Source: Taishania sp965247975 (GTDB lineage: Bacteria > Bacteroidota > Bacteroidia > Flavobacteriales_D > Crocinitomicaceae). Taken from it: 64,000 bases of DNA. The position numbers were made by a program, and so were the translations under genes. Below, piece by piece: positions 7,278 through 16,764 of the stretch. Location: NCBI GenBank assembly GCA_965247975.1, contig OZ252050.1:3348001-3412000 (forward strand). The letters run 5' to 3'. The notes beneath the pieces were generated by a model, which was given only the letters and a program-made list of their open reading frames with translations, had not been told where the DNA came from and did not search any database. Numbering within the stretch: position 1 is the stretch's first letter; the number at the start of each line of letters is the position of its first letter.

Positions 7278-8741
7278 ATGAGAATTCTTTTTTGCGTTGT
7301 ATTCGTTCATTTCAGCCATGTACTTATGGCTCAAAACGAAATGGATATTTTCAGATATTCAAAAAATTACACCTTTGGATCGGCTCGATTTGAAGCCATG
7401 GGCGGAGCGTTTGGAGCTCTTGGAGCAGATATCAGTGCGGCTCAAATTAATCCAGCTGGATTAGGAAGATTTTCAAATTCTCAGTTTGAATTTTCACTGG
7501 GACCTTCGATCCAAAGTTCGCAAGCTGATTTTCAAAATGAATCCACAACAACGTTGAAAGCAAATCTGATAATTCCTTCTTTTGGAGTTGTATTTGTAAA
7601 TGATATTTCTCGCAAAAATGAAGGAAATCTCTATTCTCAGATCGGACTTGGAATGAACCGCATTGCGAGTTTTAATCAGAAAACAGTCTATACTGGGCAA
7701 CAAGAATTTTCATTATTAGATGACTTTGCTTCTCAGGCGTATGGTTACTATCCCGAAGAATTAAATCAGTTTTTTCCTTTCTCGACATCGCTTGCTTGGG
7801 AAACATATGCGTTGGATTTCGATGAAACAACATACGCTTATTATTCCGCACTTCAATTGGGCGACTTAACGAAACACAACCGAGAAATCACAACAAAAGG
7901 TGGAATGAATGAATGGTTTTTATCGTATTCTGTAAATCGATTGAATAAACTTTATTTCGGTGGAATCATTTCTCTTCGCACTGCGAAATACGAGGAAAAA
8001 TATACCCATTCAGAAGATTTGGTTGACACATCAGACACTTCGCTTCGAGGTTTTGATTATGAATATGCTTTAAAAACAAAAGGCAATGGTGTGAATATCA
8101 AACTCGGCGTTGTTTACTTGTTTTCAGAAGCTTTTCGAGGTGGCTTGGCCTTTCATTCACCAACATTTTCTAGTCTAACCGATGATTGGACCGCTAACAT
8201 GACCACGCGTTTCGACGATAGCTTAAAAGTTCTTGCTGAAGATTTAGTTCCTGTTGGAAAATATGCGTATCGACTAAACACTCCGTTGCGATTAGTTGCC
8301 TCTGCCGCCTATGTGATTGGCGTGAACGCTGTGATTAGTGCCGATGTGGAATATGTGGGTTATCAAATGGGGCGACTTCGTTCCACCATGGAAGACGCAT
8401 ACGAAGGCTACGATTATAAAGCAGAAAATGCAATAGCCAAACAACGATTAACAAACGGACTCAATTACCGCATTGGTGCTGAATATGCGATTCAACAAGC
8501 TTACTTTATCCGAGCAGGATTTCAATACTATTCAAGTGCGTTCAAAAAAGAATTTGACGTAGATGTGCAACCTGATATTGCGATAAGTGGTGGCTTGGGT
8601 TACCGAAAAGGAAAATTTGGACTTGATTTAGCGTATGTAAACAGAAAAACACAGCGCACCTATTTTGCATTTTACAATAGTTCAGCACGCTTGACAAACA
8701 CATCACATGTTGTGACAATTACTGGATCGATTCGGTTTTGA
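7278..8741 (+). CDS. OmpP1/FadL-like outer-membrane protein
   Basis: A 487-residue protein with a signal peptide ending at LMAQ (about residue 19), followed by RYSKNYTFGSARFEAMGGAFGALGAD and AAQINPAGLGR, the N-terminal hatch pattern of the OmpP1/FadL/TodX superfamily. The rest is alternating beta strands ending in Phe. It probably transports a hydrophobic compound across the outer membrane. The ATG at 7278 directly follows the TAA of the lipoprotein gene. It ends 20 nt before a convergent gene. Confidence 0.75.
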   Translation: MRILFCVVFVHFSHVLMAQNEMDIFRYSKNYTFGSARFEAMGGAFGALGADISAAQINPAGLGRFSNSQFEFSLGPSIQSSQADFQNESTTTLKANLIIPSFGVVFVNDISRKNEGNLYSQIGLGMNRIASFNQKTVYTGQQEFSLLDDFASQAYGYYPEELNQFFPFSTSLAWETYALDFDETTYAYYSALQLGDLTKHNREITTKGGMNEWFLSYSVNRLNKLYFGGIISLRTAKYEEKYTHSEDLVDTSDTSLRGFDYEYALKTKGNGVNIKLGVVYLFSEAFRGGLAFHSPTFSSLTDDWTANMTTRFDDSLKVLAEDLVPVGKYAYRLNTPLRLVASAAYVIGVNAVISADVEYVGYQMGRLRSTMEDAYEGYDYKAENAIAKQRLTNGLNYRIGAEYAIQQAYFIRAGFQYYSSAFKKEFDVDVQPDIAISGGLGYRKGKFGLDLAYVNRKTQRTYFAFYNSSARLTNTSHVVTITGSIRF

Positions 8742-8761
8742 AATCGACGAAAAACAATTCG

Positions 8762-10300
8762 CTATTTAATCTTCTTCATTCGATCCTTCACTTCTTTCCC
8801 AAAACTTGTTTTGTTCAGCTTTGAGTCTATCCAAGCGTGGATGTCAAAGTATTCAAAAAGCACTTGTTCGTGACGGTTTTGCATGACATCGTTGAGCTCG
8901 TTTTTCAACTGAGTGAAAATTTTAGATCGCTCTTGCGTTGTTACCGATTTTGATAATTTTTTGATGTTCTTAATAAGTACATTTTCCGCCTCAAACGCTC
9001 GTCCTTGTTTGGTGAAATAGCGGTTTGTTGATTTTACGACATACTCCAAAAAGTCATAGTTCTCTAATTCATAATGCAGAATAAGGTTGAAAATGCGCGC
9101 AAAACTGTAAATATCTTGACGCAAATTTTGCTCGTTATCGTTCAACACATCGTTGATGTAAGCCAAGGCTTTTCGAAATTCATTGATTCCGAAAAAGCTT
9201 ATTGATTTATGGTAGGTAAATAAAATTTCTTGTTCCTTTGAAATTTTACCTTCATACACTTTTTCCAATCCTTCAATTTGCTCGATCAATTTCACGGACT
9301 CTTCGAAATTACCCATGCGTTGCATCATCGACAATTCATGGATGTAAGAATTTGAGAAAATACGCACTTTCAAATCAACCGAATCAAAACCTTTTGAAGA
9401 TTCCAAGTTGCGAATGTCTTGAATCAATTCATTGGCTTTTTTGAAATCATTGCTCTCGATGTGACAGCGCAATAAATACGTTAATGTAAGCACATATCGT
9501 TGCGCTAAATCTGGCTTCAATTGCGGATTGTTATCAATGATTTCACGTGTTCGGTTGAAAAATTGAAAACTATCTTCATAATTCCGATTCGTGGCAGCGC
9601 AAAGTCCTTTGATGTAATAACACATCGTTGCAGCTCTAGTAGACAAAGCCGTGTTTTTTCCTTTAATTAAATGATAATCTGCAATGTCTTCAACGATTTT
9701 TTGTTCTTCTTCGTTGCGCGTAAATCCTCCTGTTCGGAATATGAAATTGATCTTTGAGTAAATCAGTTGATATTCAGCCAAGTTTCTCAACTTCGCGATA
9801 ACCTCTTCTTCTTCTTTTAAAAGCTGATCCAAGTTATTCGAAAAAACACCTTCTTCCAGCGCTTCTTCCAACAATTTCTTTTCCCAACTTATGAGTTCGA
9901 ACCAATAGTAGAATTTTTCATTATCCGTAGCAATCTTTTTTGCACGCATGACGAATTTCTCACATTCTCTGTAAAGCGCCTTGCTGTATAAAATCTCAAT
10001 GTTCTTAATTTCTTGTTTTAAAATGCTACTCACAGATTTTTCACTGTAATAAGAGCGCAAACTTTTTAACACCAATTTATATAGGTGATTTTTCTCAGAC
10101 GGCAAATGTTTGATGAAAACCTCATCTTTGAATGCAGTTTTCATTGCTTCTTCGTCATACTCCTCTTGCTGTTCGATGTAATCAAACACTTTGAGGTAAT
10201 TTTTATCGCCCGATTGCAACGAGGACGACAATTTGAAAAATCTCTTTTCTGACTTTGATAATGACTTCACTAACTTAAAAAGCTCGATTGATGGCTTCAT
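8762..10300 (-). CDS. Conserved hypothetical, helical-repeat protein
   Basis: A 512-residue cytoplasmic protein that appears almost entirely alpha-helical and highly charged, with TPR-like helix pairs through residues 100-460. The N-terminus (IELFKLVKSLSKSEKRFFKLS) is a pattern I associate with a widespread but unstudied Flavobacteriia family. There is no enzymatic motif; a scaffold or protein-interaction role is plausible. It stands alone between a convergent gene and a 150-bp gap. Confidence 0.7.
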   Translation of the reverse strand: MKPSIELFKLVKSLSKSEKRFFKLSSSLQSGDKNYLKVFDYIEQQEEYDEEAMKTAFKDEVFIKHLPSEKNHLYKLVLKSLRSYYSEKSVSSILKQEIKNIEILYSKALYRECEKFVMRAKKIATDNEKFYYWFELISWEKKLLEEALEEGVFSNNLDQLLKEEEEVIAKLRNLAEYQLIYSKINFIFRTGGFTRNEEEQKIVEDIADYHLIKGKNTALSTRAATMCYYIKGLCAATNRNYEDSFQFFNRTREIIDNNPQLKPDLAQRYVLTLTYLLRCHIESNDFKKANELIQDIRNLESSKGFDSVDLKVRIFSNSYIHELSMMQRMGNFEESVKLIEQIEGLEKVYEGKISKEQEILFTYHKSISFFGINEFRKALAYINDVLNDNEQNLRQDIYSFARIFNLILHYELENYDFLEYVVKSTNRYFTKQGRAFEAENVLIKNIKKLSKSVTTQERSKIFTQLKNELNDVMQNRHEQVLFEYFDIHAWIDSKLNKTSFGKEVKDRMKKIK

Positions 10301-10331
10301 AGAATCTTAACGTTTTTAAATTCCCCCCCCT

Positions 10332-10360
10332 AAAACAACAATTTTTTATTTTGTTGTTTT
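10332..10360. repeat. Perfect 10-bp inverted repeat next to a C8 tract
   Basis: AAAACAACAA (10332-10341) and TTGTTGTTTT (10351-10360) are perfect inverted copies, preceded by eight C (10323-10330). It lies 88 nt past the stop of the VOC gene and could end its transcript, but no canonical T tract follows on the minus strand. Confidence 0.35.
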
Positions 10361-10448
10361 ATAGAACTCCTAAAAAGCCAAAAGGGTTGGTGAAAATTTT
10401 CAACAATTAACTTTATTGTTGGATTCCTACGAATCAAAAATAAGAAAA

Positions 10449-10841
10449 TTATTGTTTCTGAGCAAATGCTATCACGTGACCATCTAAATCTGAAAAATAG
10501 CAAACAACATCTCCCCATTCCCGAAGTGATGGTTCGCTAATTAATTTAGCACCATGATTTAATGCATTTTGATATTCGAAATTTACGTCTGCTACAATTA
10601 GATAGATTTCACAGCGTGGAATTCCATTACCTTCCTTTGGATGCGAGAGCACCGGGGTGATTATTCTTGAAATGCCATCACTTGGCATAATTCCAAATTT
10701 GACATTTTTTCCCAACTGAAATTCTGTCATTCCTGGAACATCCAAAATTGGTTTGTTTCGAAAAATTTTTTGATAAAAGGCACAGCTTTTGGCTTGATCA
10801 TTTACATAAATAATGAACTCGCTGGTGAATATATGCTTCAA
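10449..10841 (-). CDS. VOC (glyoxalase/bleomycin-resistance) family protein
   Basis: A 130-residue protein with the two beta-alpha-beta-beta-beta modules of the vicinal oxygen chelate fold. The first module begins FIIYVNDQAKSCAFYQKIF and the second begins EIYLIVADVNFEYQNALNHGAK, closing with YFSDLDGHVIAFAQ. The DLDGHVIAF signature near the C-terminus is typical. The substrate cannot be read from the sequence; metal-binding residues are not obvious, so it may bind rather than convert its ligand. It lies 18 nt downstream of the glucosaminidase gene on the same strand, perhaps by chance. Confidence 0.8.
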   Translation of the reverse strand: MKHIFTSEFIIYVNDQAKSCAFYQKIFRNKPILDVPGMTEFQLGKNVKFGIMPSDGISRIITPVLSHPKEGNGIPRCEIYLIVADVNFEYQNALNHGAKLISEPSLREWGDVVCYFSDLDGHVIAFAQKQ

Positions 10842-10859
10842 AACAAACGTTTTTACTTT

Positions 10860-11864
10860 CTAGCGCAAACGAACAGCATGACCTTTTTTCACGAGTGTTT
10901 CAGGTGAGTCATACTCGTTTTTTTTCATCAATGATTTCAACTTCACGCCTTCTTCTTGTGAAATCTGAACCACCGTTTTGTCCGATTTGTAGGTCACAAT
11001 TTTCTCTTTACCTTTCACTTTTTTCGGCATCAAATAAACGATATCCCCCGGCGAAAGCATGTCTTTTTTAGCATCAAAATCATTGTATCGATACATCTGA
11101 TTTAAACTTAATCCAAATTCCAATGAAATGCGATAGAAAGTATCTCCTCGTTTTGCCACAACATATTTCAAGTTATTCGACTTAGCCATGATGTCATGTT
11201 TGTTTGCTCTTGAAACATTCACTTGTTGAACAGGCGCATGTTTGATCTCTTTTTCTATTTCTTGAATTGTTGGCTTTTTCAATTCTGGTTTTTGAATTTG
11301 CTGCTCTTCAACCACAGGCTTTTTCAAATCTGGCAAATCAAATTCATTGGACGCCAAATTATCATATTCGTACAATTTCAATTTTTCAATCATATTGATA
11401 AGCAACTCTGCGTACTTCGGATTCGTTGCATAACCTGCTGCTTTTAAACCCTTTGCCCACGCTTTGTAATCAGTTACTTTGTAATTAAACAAATGTGCAT
11501 ATCGCTCACGTGTTTTCAAAAAAGAACTCCGATCTAAATACGATTGCTCTGCACTTTTATACTGACGAAAACACTCTTGTTTGCGATCGTCGTCGTAAAA
11601 ATACTTATCGCCTGTCCAATTATGACATTTTATGCCAAAGTGATTATTGGCATTTCGAGCCAATTCAGAATTACCATTCGACGATTCAAGCAATCCTTGA
11701 GCCAAAGTAATACTCGCAGGAATGTTATGCAATTTCATTTGTTCAACTGCCATCGCACTCCATTTTGACACATATTCTTCCTTAGTGATTTGCTGATTCG
11801 GGTCAGAAGTTGCTCCGACACTAAATCCAATTAAAAGTAACCAACTTAAAATAACAATTTTCAT
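10860..11864 (-). CDS. Glucosaminidase (GH73) with LysM repeats
   Basis: A secreted cell-wall hydrolase of 334 residues: signal peptide (1-18), mannosyl-glycoprotein endo-beta-N-acetylglucosaminidase-like domain (about 28-170) with the probable catalytic Glu60 in AQGLLESSNGNSELA, a Lys/Pro/Glu-rich linker (180-225), then a LysM domain (about 230-275, YVVAKRGDTFYRISLEFGLS) and a second LysM-like segment to the end. It cleaves glycan strands of peptidoglycan; LysM binds the glycan. It is a common Bacteroidota architecture, likely active in wall turnover or cell separation. Confidence 0.88.
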   Translation of the reverse strand: MKIVILSWLLLIGFSVGATSDPNQQITKEEYVSKWSAMAVEQMKLHNIPASITLAQGLLESSNGNSELARNANNHFGIKCHNWTGDKYFYDDDRKQECFRQYKSAEQSYLDRSSFLKTRERYAHLFNYKVTDYKAWAKGLKAAGYATNPKYAELLINMIEKLKLYEYDNLASNEFDLPDLKKPVVEEQQIQKPELKKPTIQEIEKEIKHAPVQQVNVSRANKHDIMAKSNNLKYVVAKRGDTFYRISLEFGLSLNQMYRYNDFDAKKDMLSPGDIVYLMPKKVKGKEKIVTYKSDKTVVQISQEEGVKLKSLMKKNEYDSPETLVKKGHAVRLR

Positions 11865-12076
11865 AATCTCAGGGTTTGTGTTTTCTATATACGCCTGTTT
11901 ACTTGAAATGTTACAAAAATTGTTAATAAGCGTGCGTTAATTTGTTAATAACTAGCTTTTATCGGTAAAAGTTCGTATATTACGTCAGTTTGTCATATTT
12001 TCTTCTTTGGAATGATTTGTGACTAATCGACATTCAAAAAACACGTATTATTCAGCTATGAAGCAGTTTAAAGTAT

Positions 12077-12084
12077 TACTTTTG
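12077..12084 (+). promoter_or_regulatory. -7 box of secA promoter
   Basis: TACTTTTG fits TAnnTTTG and lies 22 nt before the secA ATG. No clear -33 element at 19 nt. Confidence 0.45.
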
Positions 12085-12106
12085 TGCTTCTATAATTTTT
12101 AAACAG

Positions 12107-15100
12107 ATGTTATCAAACTTATTAAAGAAACTATTAGGCGACAAGTCAGCAAAAGACCGTAAAGCATATCAACCATACATAGACCAAGCGAATTCGTTCA
12201 TTCAACAAATGCAAAATTTAAGCGATGACGATTTGCGCGCCAAAACATTTGGTTTTAGATCGAAAATTAAAGATGCGATTCAACACCTCGAGGATGAGAC
12301 AATGGCGTTGAAGAAAAAAGCAGAAGATGTGACACTTCCGATTCACGAAAAAGAAGATTTGTACGAAAAGATTGATCAAATGACCAAAACGATTGATGAT
12401 AAAATCGAAGAGGTATTGACAGAAATATTACCAGAAGCTTTTGCTGTTGTAAAAGAAACAGCTCGTCGTTGGTCTGAAAATGGAAAACTTGAAGTAACAG
12501 CTCAAGAATTTGACCGTGAATTATCTTTTAAAAAAGATGGAATTTCCATTGAAGGAGACAAAGCAATTTGGCATAATCAATGGACTGCTGCTGGAGCTGC
12601 TGTTTCTTGGAACATGGTACACTACGACGTTCAGTTGATGGGTGGAGCTGTATTGCACAAAGGAAACATTGCCGAAATGCAAACAGGAGAAGGAAAAACA
12701 TTGGTAGCAACTTTACCTGTTTATTTAAATGCCCTTTCTGGAAAAGGTGTGCACGTTGTAACAGTAAATGATTACCTCGCAAAACGTGACTCTGAATGGA
12801 TGGGACCTTTGTATCAATTCCACGGATTGACTGTTGATTGCATCGACAAACACCAACCAAATTCACCTTCGCGCAGAGCTGCATACAAAGCGGATATAAC
12901 TTTCGGAACGAACAATGAGTTTGGATTTGATTACCTCCGTGACAATATGGCAGGTAGTGTGGAAGATTTGGTACAACAAAAACACCATTACGCAATCATC
13001 GATGAGGTCGATTCAGTTTTGATTGATGATGCGCGAACGCCACTCATTATTTCTGGACCAACTCCTAAAGGAGATGAACACGAATTTCATCAATTGAAAC
13101 CACGTGTGGAAAACATTGTGGCGGCTCAACGAAATTATGTGAACCAGTGCATTGATGACGCAAAAAGTCTTTTGACTGTCATTCAAACAGGTGTTGAGGA
13201 TAAAAAAGATGGAAAAGACATGTTGGAAGAAGGTGGAATTGCGTTATTGCGTGCACATCGAGGATTGCCAAAAAATAAAACATTAATCAAATACCTTTCA
13301 GAGCCTGGAATTAAAGCGCACTTGCAAAAAACTGAGAATTTCTACATGCAAGAGCAAGGTAAAAAAATGAAACAAATCGACAAGGAACTTTTCTTTGTAA
13401 TTGATGAGAAAAACAATACCATTGAACTTACGGATAAAGGAATTGATCTCATTTCAGGGAAAGATGACCGTGATTTCTTTGTGATGCCAGACATTGGGTC
13501 TCAAATTGCTGTTTTGCAAAAAGAAGGATTGAGCCCAGATGAATTTCTCGAAAGAAAAGATGCAGTGATCAGAGATTATAGTATCAAATCGGAAAGAATT
13601 CACTCCGTTAGCCAATTGTTAAAAGCATATACACTCTTCGAAAAAGAAGTGGAATATGTGATTTTGGAAGGAAAAATTAAAATCGTAGATGAGCAAACAG
13701 GACGTATCATGGAAGGTCGTCGCTACTCAGATGGTTTGCACCAAGCGATTGAAGCCAAAGAAAATGTAACGGTTGAAGCTGCGACACAAACGTATGCAAC
13801 AATCACGCTTCAAAATTACTTTAGAATGTACCACAAGCTTTCTGGTATGACCGGAACTGCAGAAACAGAAGCAAAAGAATTTTGGGACATTTACAAATTG
13901 GATGTGGTTGTTATTCCTACTAACAGACCAATTGCACGTAAAGATGAAAACGATTTAGTATTTAAAACTGGTCGTGAGAAATTCAATGCTGTTATTCAAC
14001 GTACCGCAGAACTTGTTGCTCAAGGAAGACCTGTATTGGTTGGAACAACGACAGTTGAAATTTCAGAATATTTAAGTCACTTGCTTACTCAAAACGGAAT
14101 CAAGCACGAAGTGTTGAATGCGAAACAACATCAACGCGAGGCTGAAATTGTTGCCCTTGCAGGAAAAGCGGGAGCTGTGACGATTGCAACAAACATGGCT
14201 GGTCGTGGTACCGATATCAAATTAGGTGAAGGCGTTAAAGAAGTTGGCGGTTTGGCAATTATCGCAACAGAAAGACACGATTCGCGTCGTGTGGACAGAC
14301 AGCTACGTGGTCGTTCTGGACGTCAAGGAGATCCAGGATCTTCTCAGTTTTATGTTTCGTTGGAAGATGATTTGATGCGTAAGTTCGGTTCAGAACGAAT
14401 TGCCAAATTGATGGACCGAATGGGCTTGAAAGAAGGAGAAGTAATAACACATTCCATGGTTTCTAAATCGATTGAAAGAGCTCAGAAAAAAGTGGAGGAA
14501 AACAACTTTGGAATGCGTAAACGTTTGCTTGAATACGATGACGTGATGAATGCACAACGTAAAGCAATCTATAGAAAACGTAAAAATGCATTATTCGGAG
14601 AACGTTTGGATGTGGATGTGGACAACATGTTCTACGACACGTGTGAAGGGATCGTGATGGCACATAAAAAAGGCAATTTTGAAGCATTCGAAGAAGAATT
14701 ACTTCGTGTTATTGGGATTCAATCTCCAGTTACAAAAGAAGAATTTAACGGTGCAGATACATTGATGTTGTCAGACAAAGTTTACCAATCGATGTTGGCT
14801 TCGTACAAACGTAAAAATGAAAAAATTCAAGAGCGAGTTTGGCCACAAATTAAACATGTTCATGAAACAATGTCCGACAGATATAAAACAATTGTAGTTC
14901 CATTAACTGATGGTAAAAAAGAAGTTCGTATTGGACTTAACTTGGAAGAATCATACAAAGTAAATGGAAATAATGTACCTCATTTGTTAGAGAAAAACAT
15001 TGTTCTCGGAATGATTGACAACGAGTGGAAAGAGCATTTACGTGAAATGGATGATTTGCGTTCAGCCGTTAATAATGCACAATACGAACAAAAAGATCCA

Positions 15101-15466
15101 CTTTTGGTTTACAAATTGGAATCGTTTGAATTGTTTAAATCGATGTTGTCTCGCTTGAATTTAGAATCTGTTGAACTTTTAATGAAAATGGATATTGAAA
15201 TGGAAGAGGAAATTCAAAACTCTACCAAATCTATTGAAGCTGAAAATCATTATGCGAAAGCGCAAACTTCAAGCTCAAGTTCAAGCTCTCAAAGTGGTAA
15301 CCAATTTCAAGGAAGTCAAGGATACGCTGAAGCAGTTCAAAACTCGAATTTACAGAGTGCACAGCAAATCAAGCAACAACCTGTTGTGGCTGAGAAAAAA
15401 GTTGGAAGAAACGATGCATGTCCTTGTGGAAGCGGCAAGAAATTCAAACAATGTCACGGTAAATAA
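12107..15466 (+). CDS. secA: Preprotein translocase ATPase SecA
   Basis: Motor of the Sec pathway that drives unfolded preproteins through SecYEG. At 1119 residues it is longer than E. coli SecA (901). Walker A MQTGEGKT is at 191-198, the DEVDSVLIDDARTPLIISG segment carries Walker B, the TNMAGRGTDI and GRSGRQGDPG motifs lie in the second nucleotide domain, and the C-terminal zinc motif CPCGSGKKFKQCH closes the protein. The extra length is an extended N-terminal region and a charged insertion (about residues 345-460) in the preprotein-binding part, both usual in Bacteroidota, plus a Ser/Gln-rich linker before the zinc motif. It precedes the DUF2520 gene by 11 nt. Confidence 0.97.
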   Translation: MLSNLLKKLLGDKSAKDRKAYQPYIDQANSFIQQMQNLSDDDLRAKTFGFRSKIKDAIQHLEDETMALKKKAEDVTLPIHEKEDLYEKIDQMTKTIDDKIEEVLTEILPEAFAVVKETARRWSENGKLEVTAQEFDRELSFKKDGISIEGDKAIWHNQWTAAGAAVSWNMVHYDVQLMGGAVLHKGNIAEMQTGEGKTLVATLPVYLNALSGKGVHVVTVNDYLAKRDSEWMGPLYQFHGLTVDCIDKHQPNSPSRRAAYKADITFGTNNEFGFDYLRDNMAGSVEDLVQQKHHYAIIDEVDSVLIDDARTPLIISGPTPKGDEHEFHQLKPRVENIVAAQRNYVNQCIDDAKSLLTVIQTGVEDKKDGKDMLEEGGIALLRAHRGLPKNKTLIKYLSEPGIKAHLQKTENFYMQEQGKKMKQIDKELFFVIDEKNNTIELTDKGIDLISGKDDRDFFVMPDIGSQIAVLQKEGLSPDEFLERKDAVIRDYSIKSERIHSVSQLLKAYTLFEKEVEYVILEGKIKIVDEQTGRIMEGRRYSDGLHQAIEAKENVTVEAATQTYATITLQNYFRMYHKLSGMTGTAETEAKEFWDIYKLDVVVIPTNRPIARKDENDLVFKTGREKFNAVIQRTAELVAQGRPVLVGTTTVEISEYLSHLLTQNGIKHEVLNAKQHQREAEIVALAGKAGAVTIATNMAGRGTDIKLGEGVKEVGGLAIIATERHDSRRVDRQLRGRSGRQGDPGSSQFYVSLEDDLMRKFGSERIAKLMDRMGLKEGEVITHSMVSKSIERAQKKVEENNFGMRKRLLEYDDVMNAQRKAIYRKRKNALFGERLDVDVDNMFYDTCEGIVMAHKKGNFEAFEEELLRVIGIQSPVTKEEFNGADTLMLSDKVYQSMLASYKRKNEKIQERVWPQIKHVHETMSDRYKTIVVPLTDGKKEVRIGLNLEESYKVNGNNVPHLLEKNIVLGMIDNEWKEHLREMDDLRSAVNNAQYEQKDPLLVYKLESFELFKSMLSRLNLESVELLMKMDIEMEEEIQNSTKSIEAENHYAKAQTSSSSSSSQSGNQFQGSQGYAEAVQNSNLQSAQQIKQQPVVAEKKVGRNDACPCGSGKKFKQCHGK

Positions 15467-15477
15467 AGGTTTCTAAA

Positions 15478-16248
15478 ATGCCACAAAACATTCAGAAAAT
15501 AGGAGTTATTGGCTCGGGAAATGTTGCGTGGCATTTGTCACATGGTTTAAAGGATGCTGATCTTACAATTTCTTGGATTTATTCGAGAAACCAAGTAACA
15601 GGGAAAGAACTTGCAAATGCCCTTCATGCTGATTTTGTTGACGAAATAAATTGTTCAGATGTTGACTTATGCCTCGTTTGTACGAACGATGATGCAGTTC
15701 AATCCATTTTGGATCAGGTAGATTCTTCGTGCAACCTTGCGTTTACAGCTGGAACGCGCTCACTTCATTCCATGTATTTTGGTGGTAATAATTTAGGAGT
15801 GTTCTACCCTCTTCAAACTTTTTCAAAAGATCGAGCGATTAATTTATTTGAGGTGCCATTTTTCATCGAAGCAAAAAATACGGACTTCGCTCAATCCTTG
15901 TTCGATCTTGCTTGGCAACTTAGTCGAAAAGTCCATTTTGCAGATTCTGAAGAGCGCAAGAAATTGCATGTTGCAGCTGTTTTGGTCAATAACTTCACGA
16001 ACCACCTCGCATATTTAGCAGAAGATTTTTTGAAAAAAAATGAACTGTCTTTTGAACATTTGAAGCCATTGATGAATGAAACAATGCGTAAAATGGATCA
16101 AATGTCACCATACGATGCACAGACTGGTCCAGCGCGACGAAACGACGAAATGACCATTGCTTCGCACTCAAACATGCTAGATGGCGACACAAAATTGTTG
16201 TACGAATTATTTACAAAGAGTATTCAAAAAACCTATTCTAACGAATGA
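15478..16248 (+). CDS. Rossmann-like / DUF2520 protein
   Basis: A 256-residue protein with an N-terminal Rossmann nucleotide-binding motif (GVIGSGNVAWHLS, residues 9-21) and a C-terminal helical DUF2520 half (KKLHVAAVLVNNFTNHLAYLAEDFL; MDQMSPYDAQTGPARRND). The fold resembles F420/NADP-dependent oxidoreductases; substrate unknown. It overlaps the KdsC-like gene by 4 nt (ATGA), showing translational coupling. In related genomes I recall the same pair being followed by a maf gene, which is absent here. Confidence 0.85.
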   Translation: MPQNIQKIGVIGSGNVAWHLSHGLKDADLTISWIYSRNQVTGKELANALHADFVDEINCSDVDLCLVCTNDDAVQSILDQVDSSCNLAFTAGTRSLHSMYFGGNNLGVFYPLQTFSKDRAINLFEVPFFIEAKNTDFAQSLFDLAWQLSRKVHFADSEERKKLHVAAVLVNNFTNHLAYLAEDFLKKNELSFEHLKPLMNETMRKMDQMSPYDAQTGPARRNDEMTIASHSNMLDGDTKLLYELFTKSIQKTYSNE

Positions 16249-16763
16249 TTTCTTACAAGGAACGATTACACGCTATCACAACATTCATGTTTGATGTAGA
16301 CGGAGTTTTGACTAACGGCGATGTCATTTTATACAACAATGAAGTGATTCGCACGATGAATTCAAAAGATTCATACGTGATGCAATTAGCTATTAAATTG
16401 GGATATAAAATTTTCATTATTACTGGCGGTAGATCGCAAGAAGTGAAAGACAGATTGTTGGACTTAGGAGTCAATGAAGTTCATTTGCGCTGTTCAAATA
16501 AATTAGAAGTTTACGAAGGAATAAAGCAAGCACATGGCTTATTAGACGCAGAAGTTTTATACATGGGTGATGACATTCCAGATTTTGAAGTTTTGCTACA
16601 AGTTGGACTAGCTACTTGTCCGCAAGATGCTGCAGTAGATATTAAGCGCATTTGTCATTATCAATCGCCTTTTCTTGGGGGACAAGGATGTGTTCGGGAT
16701 GTTATTGAACAAACGCTTCGTTTACATGGAAAATGGATGGGTGAATTGTCAATGCATTGGTAA
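16245..16763 (+). CDS. KdsC-like HAD phosphatase
   Basis: A 172-residue HAD-superfamily phosphatase of the C0 (capless) type: nucleophile motif DVDGVLTNG with Asp17 and Asp19, motif II ITGGRS, Lys in the SNKLEVYEGI segment, and motif IV GDDIPDFE. It matches 3-deoxy-D-manno-octulosonate-8-phosphate phosphatase (KdsC), an enzyme of Kdo synthesis for lipopolysaccharide. KdsC-like proteins in Bacteroidota are not all proven Kdo8P phosphatases, so I leave the symbol blank. It ends 1 nt before the convergent T9SS gene. Confidence 0.85.
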   Translation: MISYKERLHAITTFMFDVDGVLTNGDVILYNNEVIRTMNSKDSYVMQLAIKLGYKIFIITGGRSQEVKDRLLDLGVNEVHLRCSNKLEVYEGIKQAHGLLDAEVLYMGDDIPDFEVLLQVGLATCPQDAAVDIKRICHYQSPFLGGQGCVRDVIEQTLRLHGKWMGELSMHW

Positions 16764-16764
16764 A

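Noticed and set aside
6904..7281. A 125-codon overlapping frame inside the low-complexity lipoprotein
   Set aside because: The composition follows from repeated Ser/Gly/Arg codons in another frame, and the lipoprotein frame has a signal peptide.
10323..10330. Homopolymer C8 as a phase-variation switch
   Set aside because: It lies in a gap between genes and does not touch a start codon or a promoter box I can see.
12528..12995. A 155-codon frame antisense to secA
   Set aside because: It lies entirely in a conserved gene and has no independent evidence; Cys/His-rich composition is typical of reversed secA codons.
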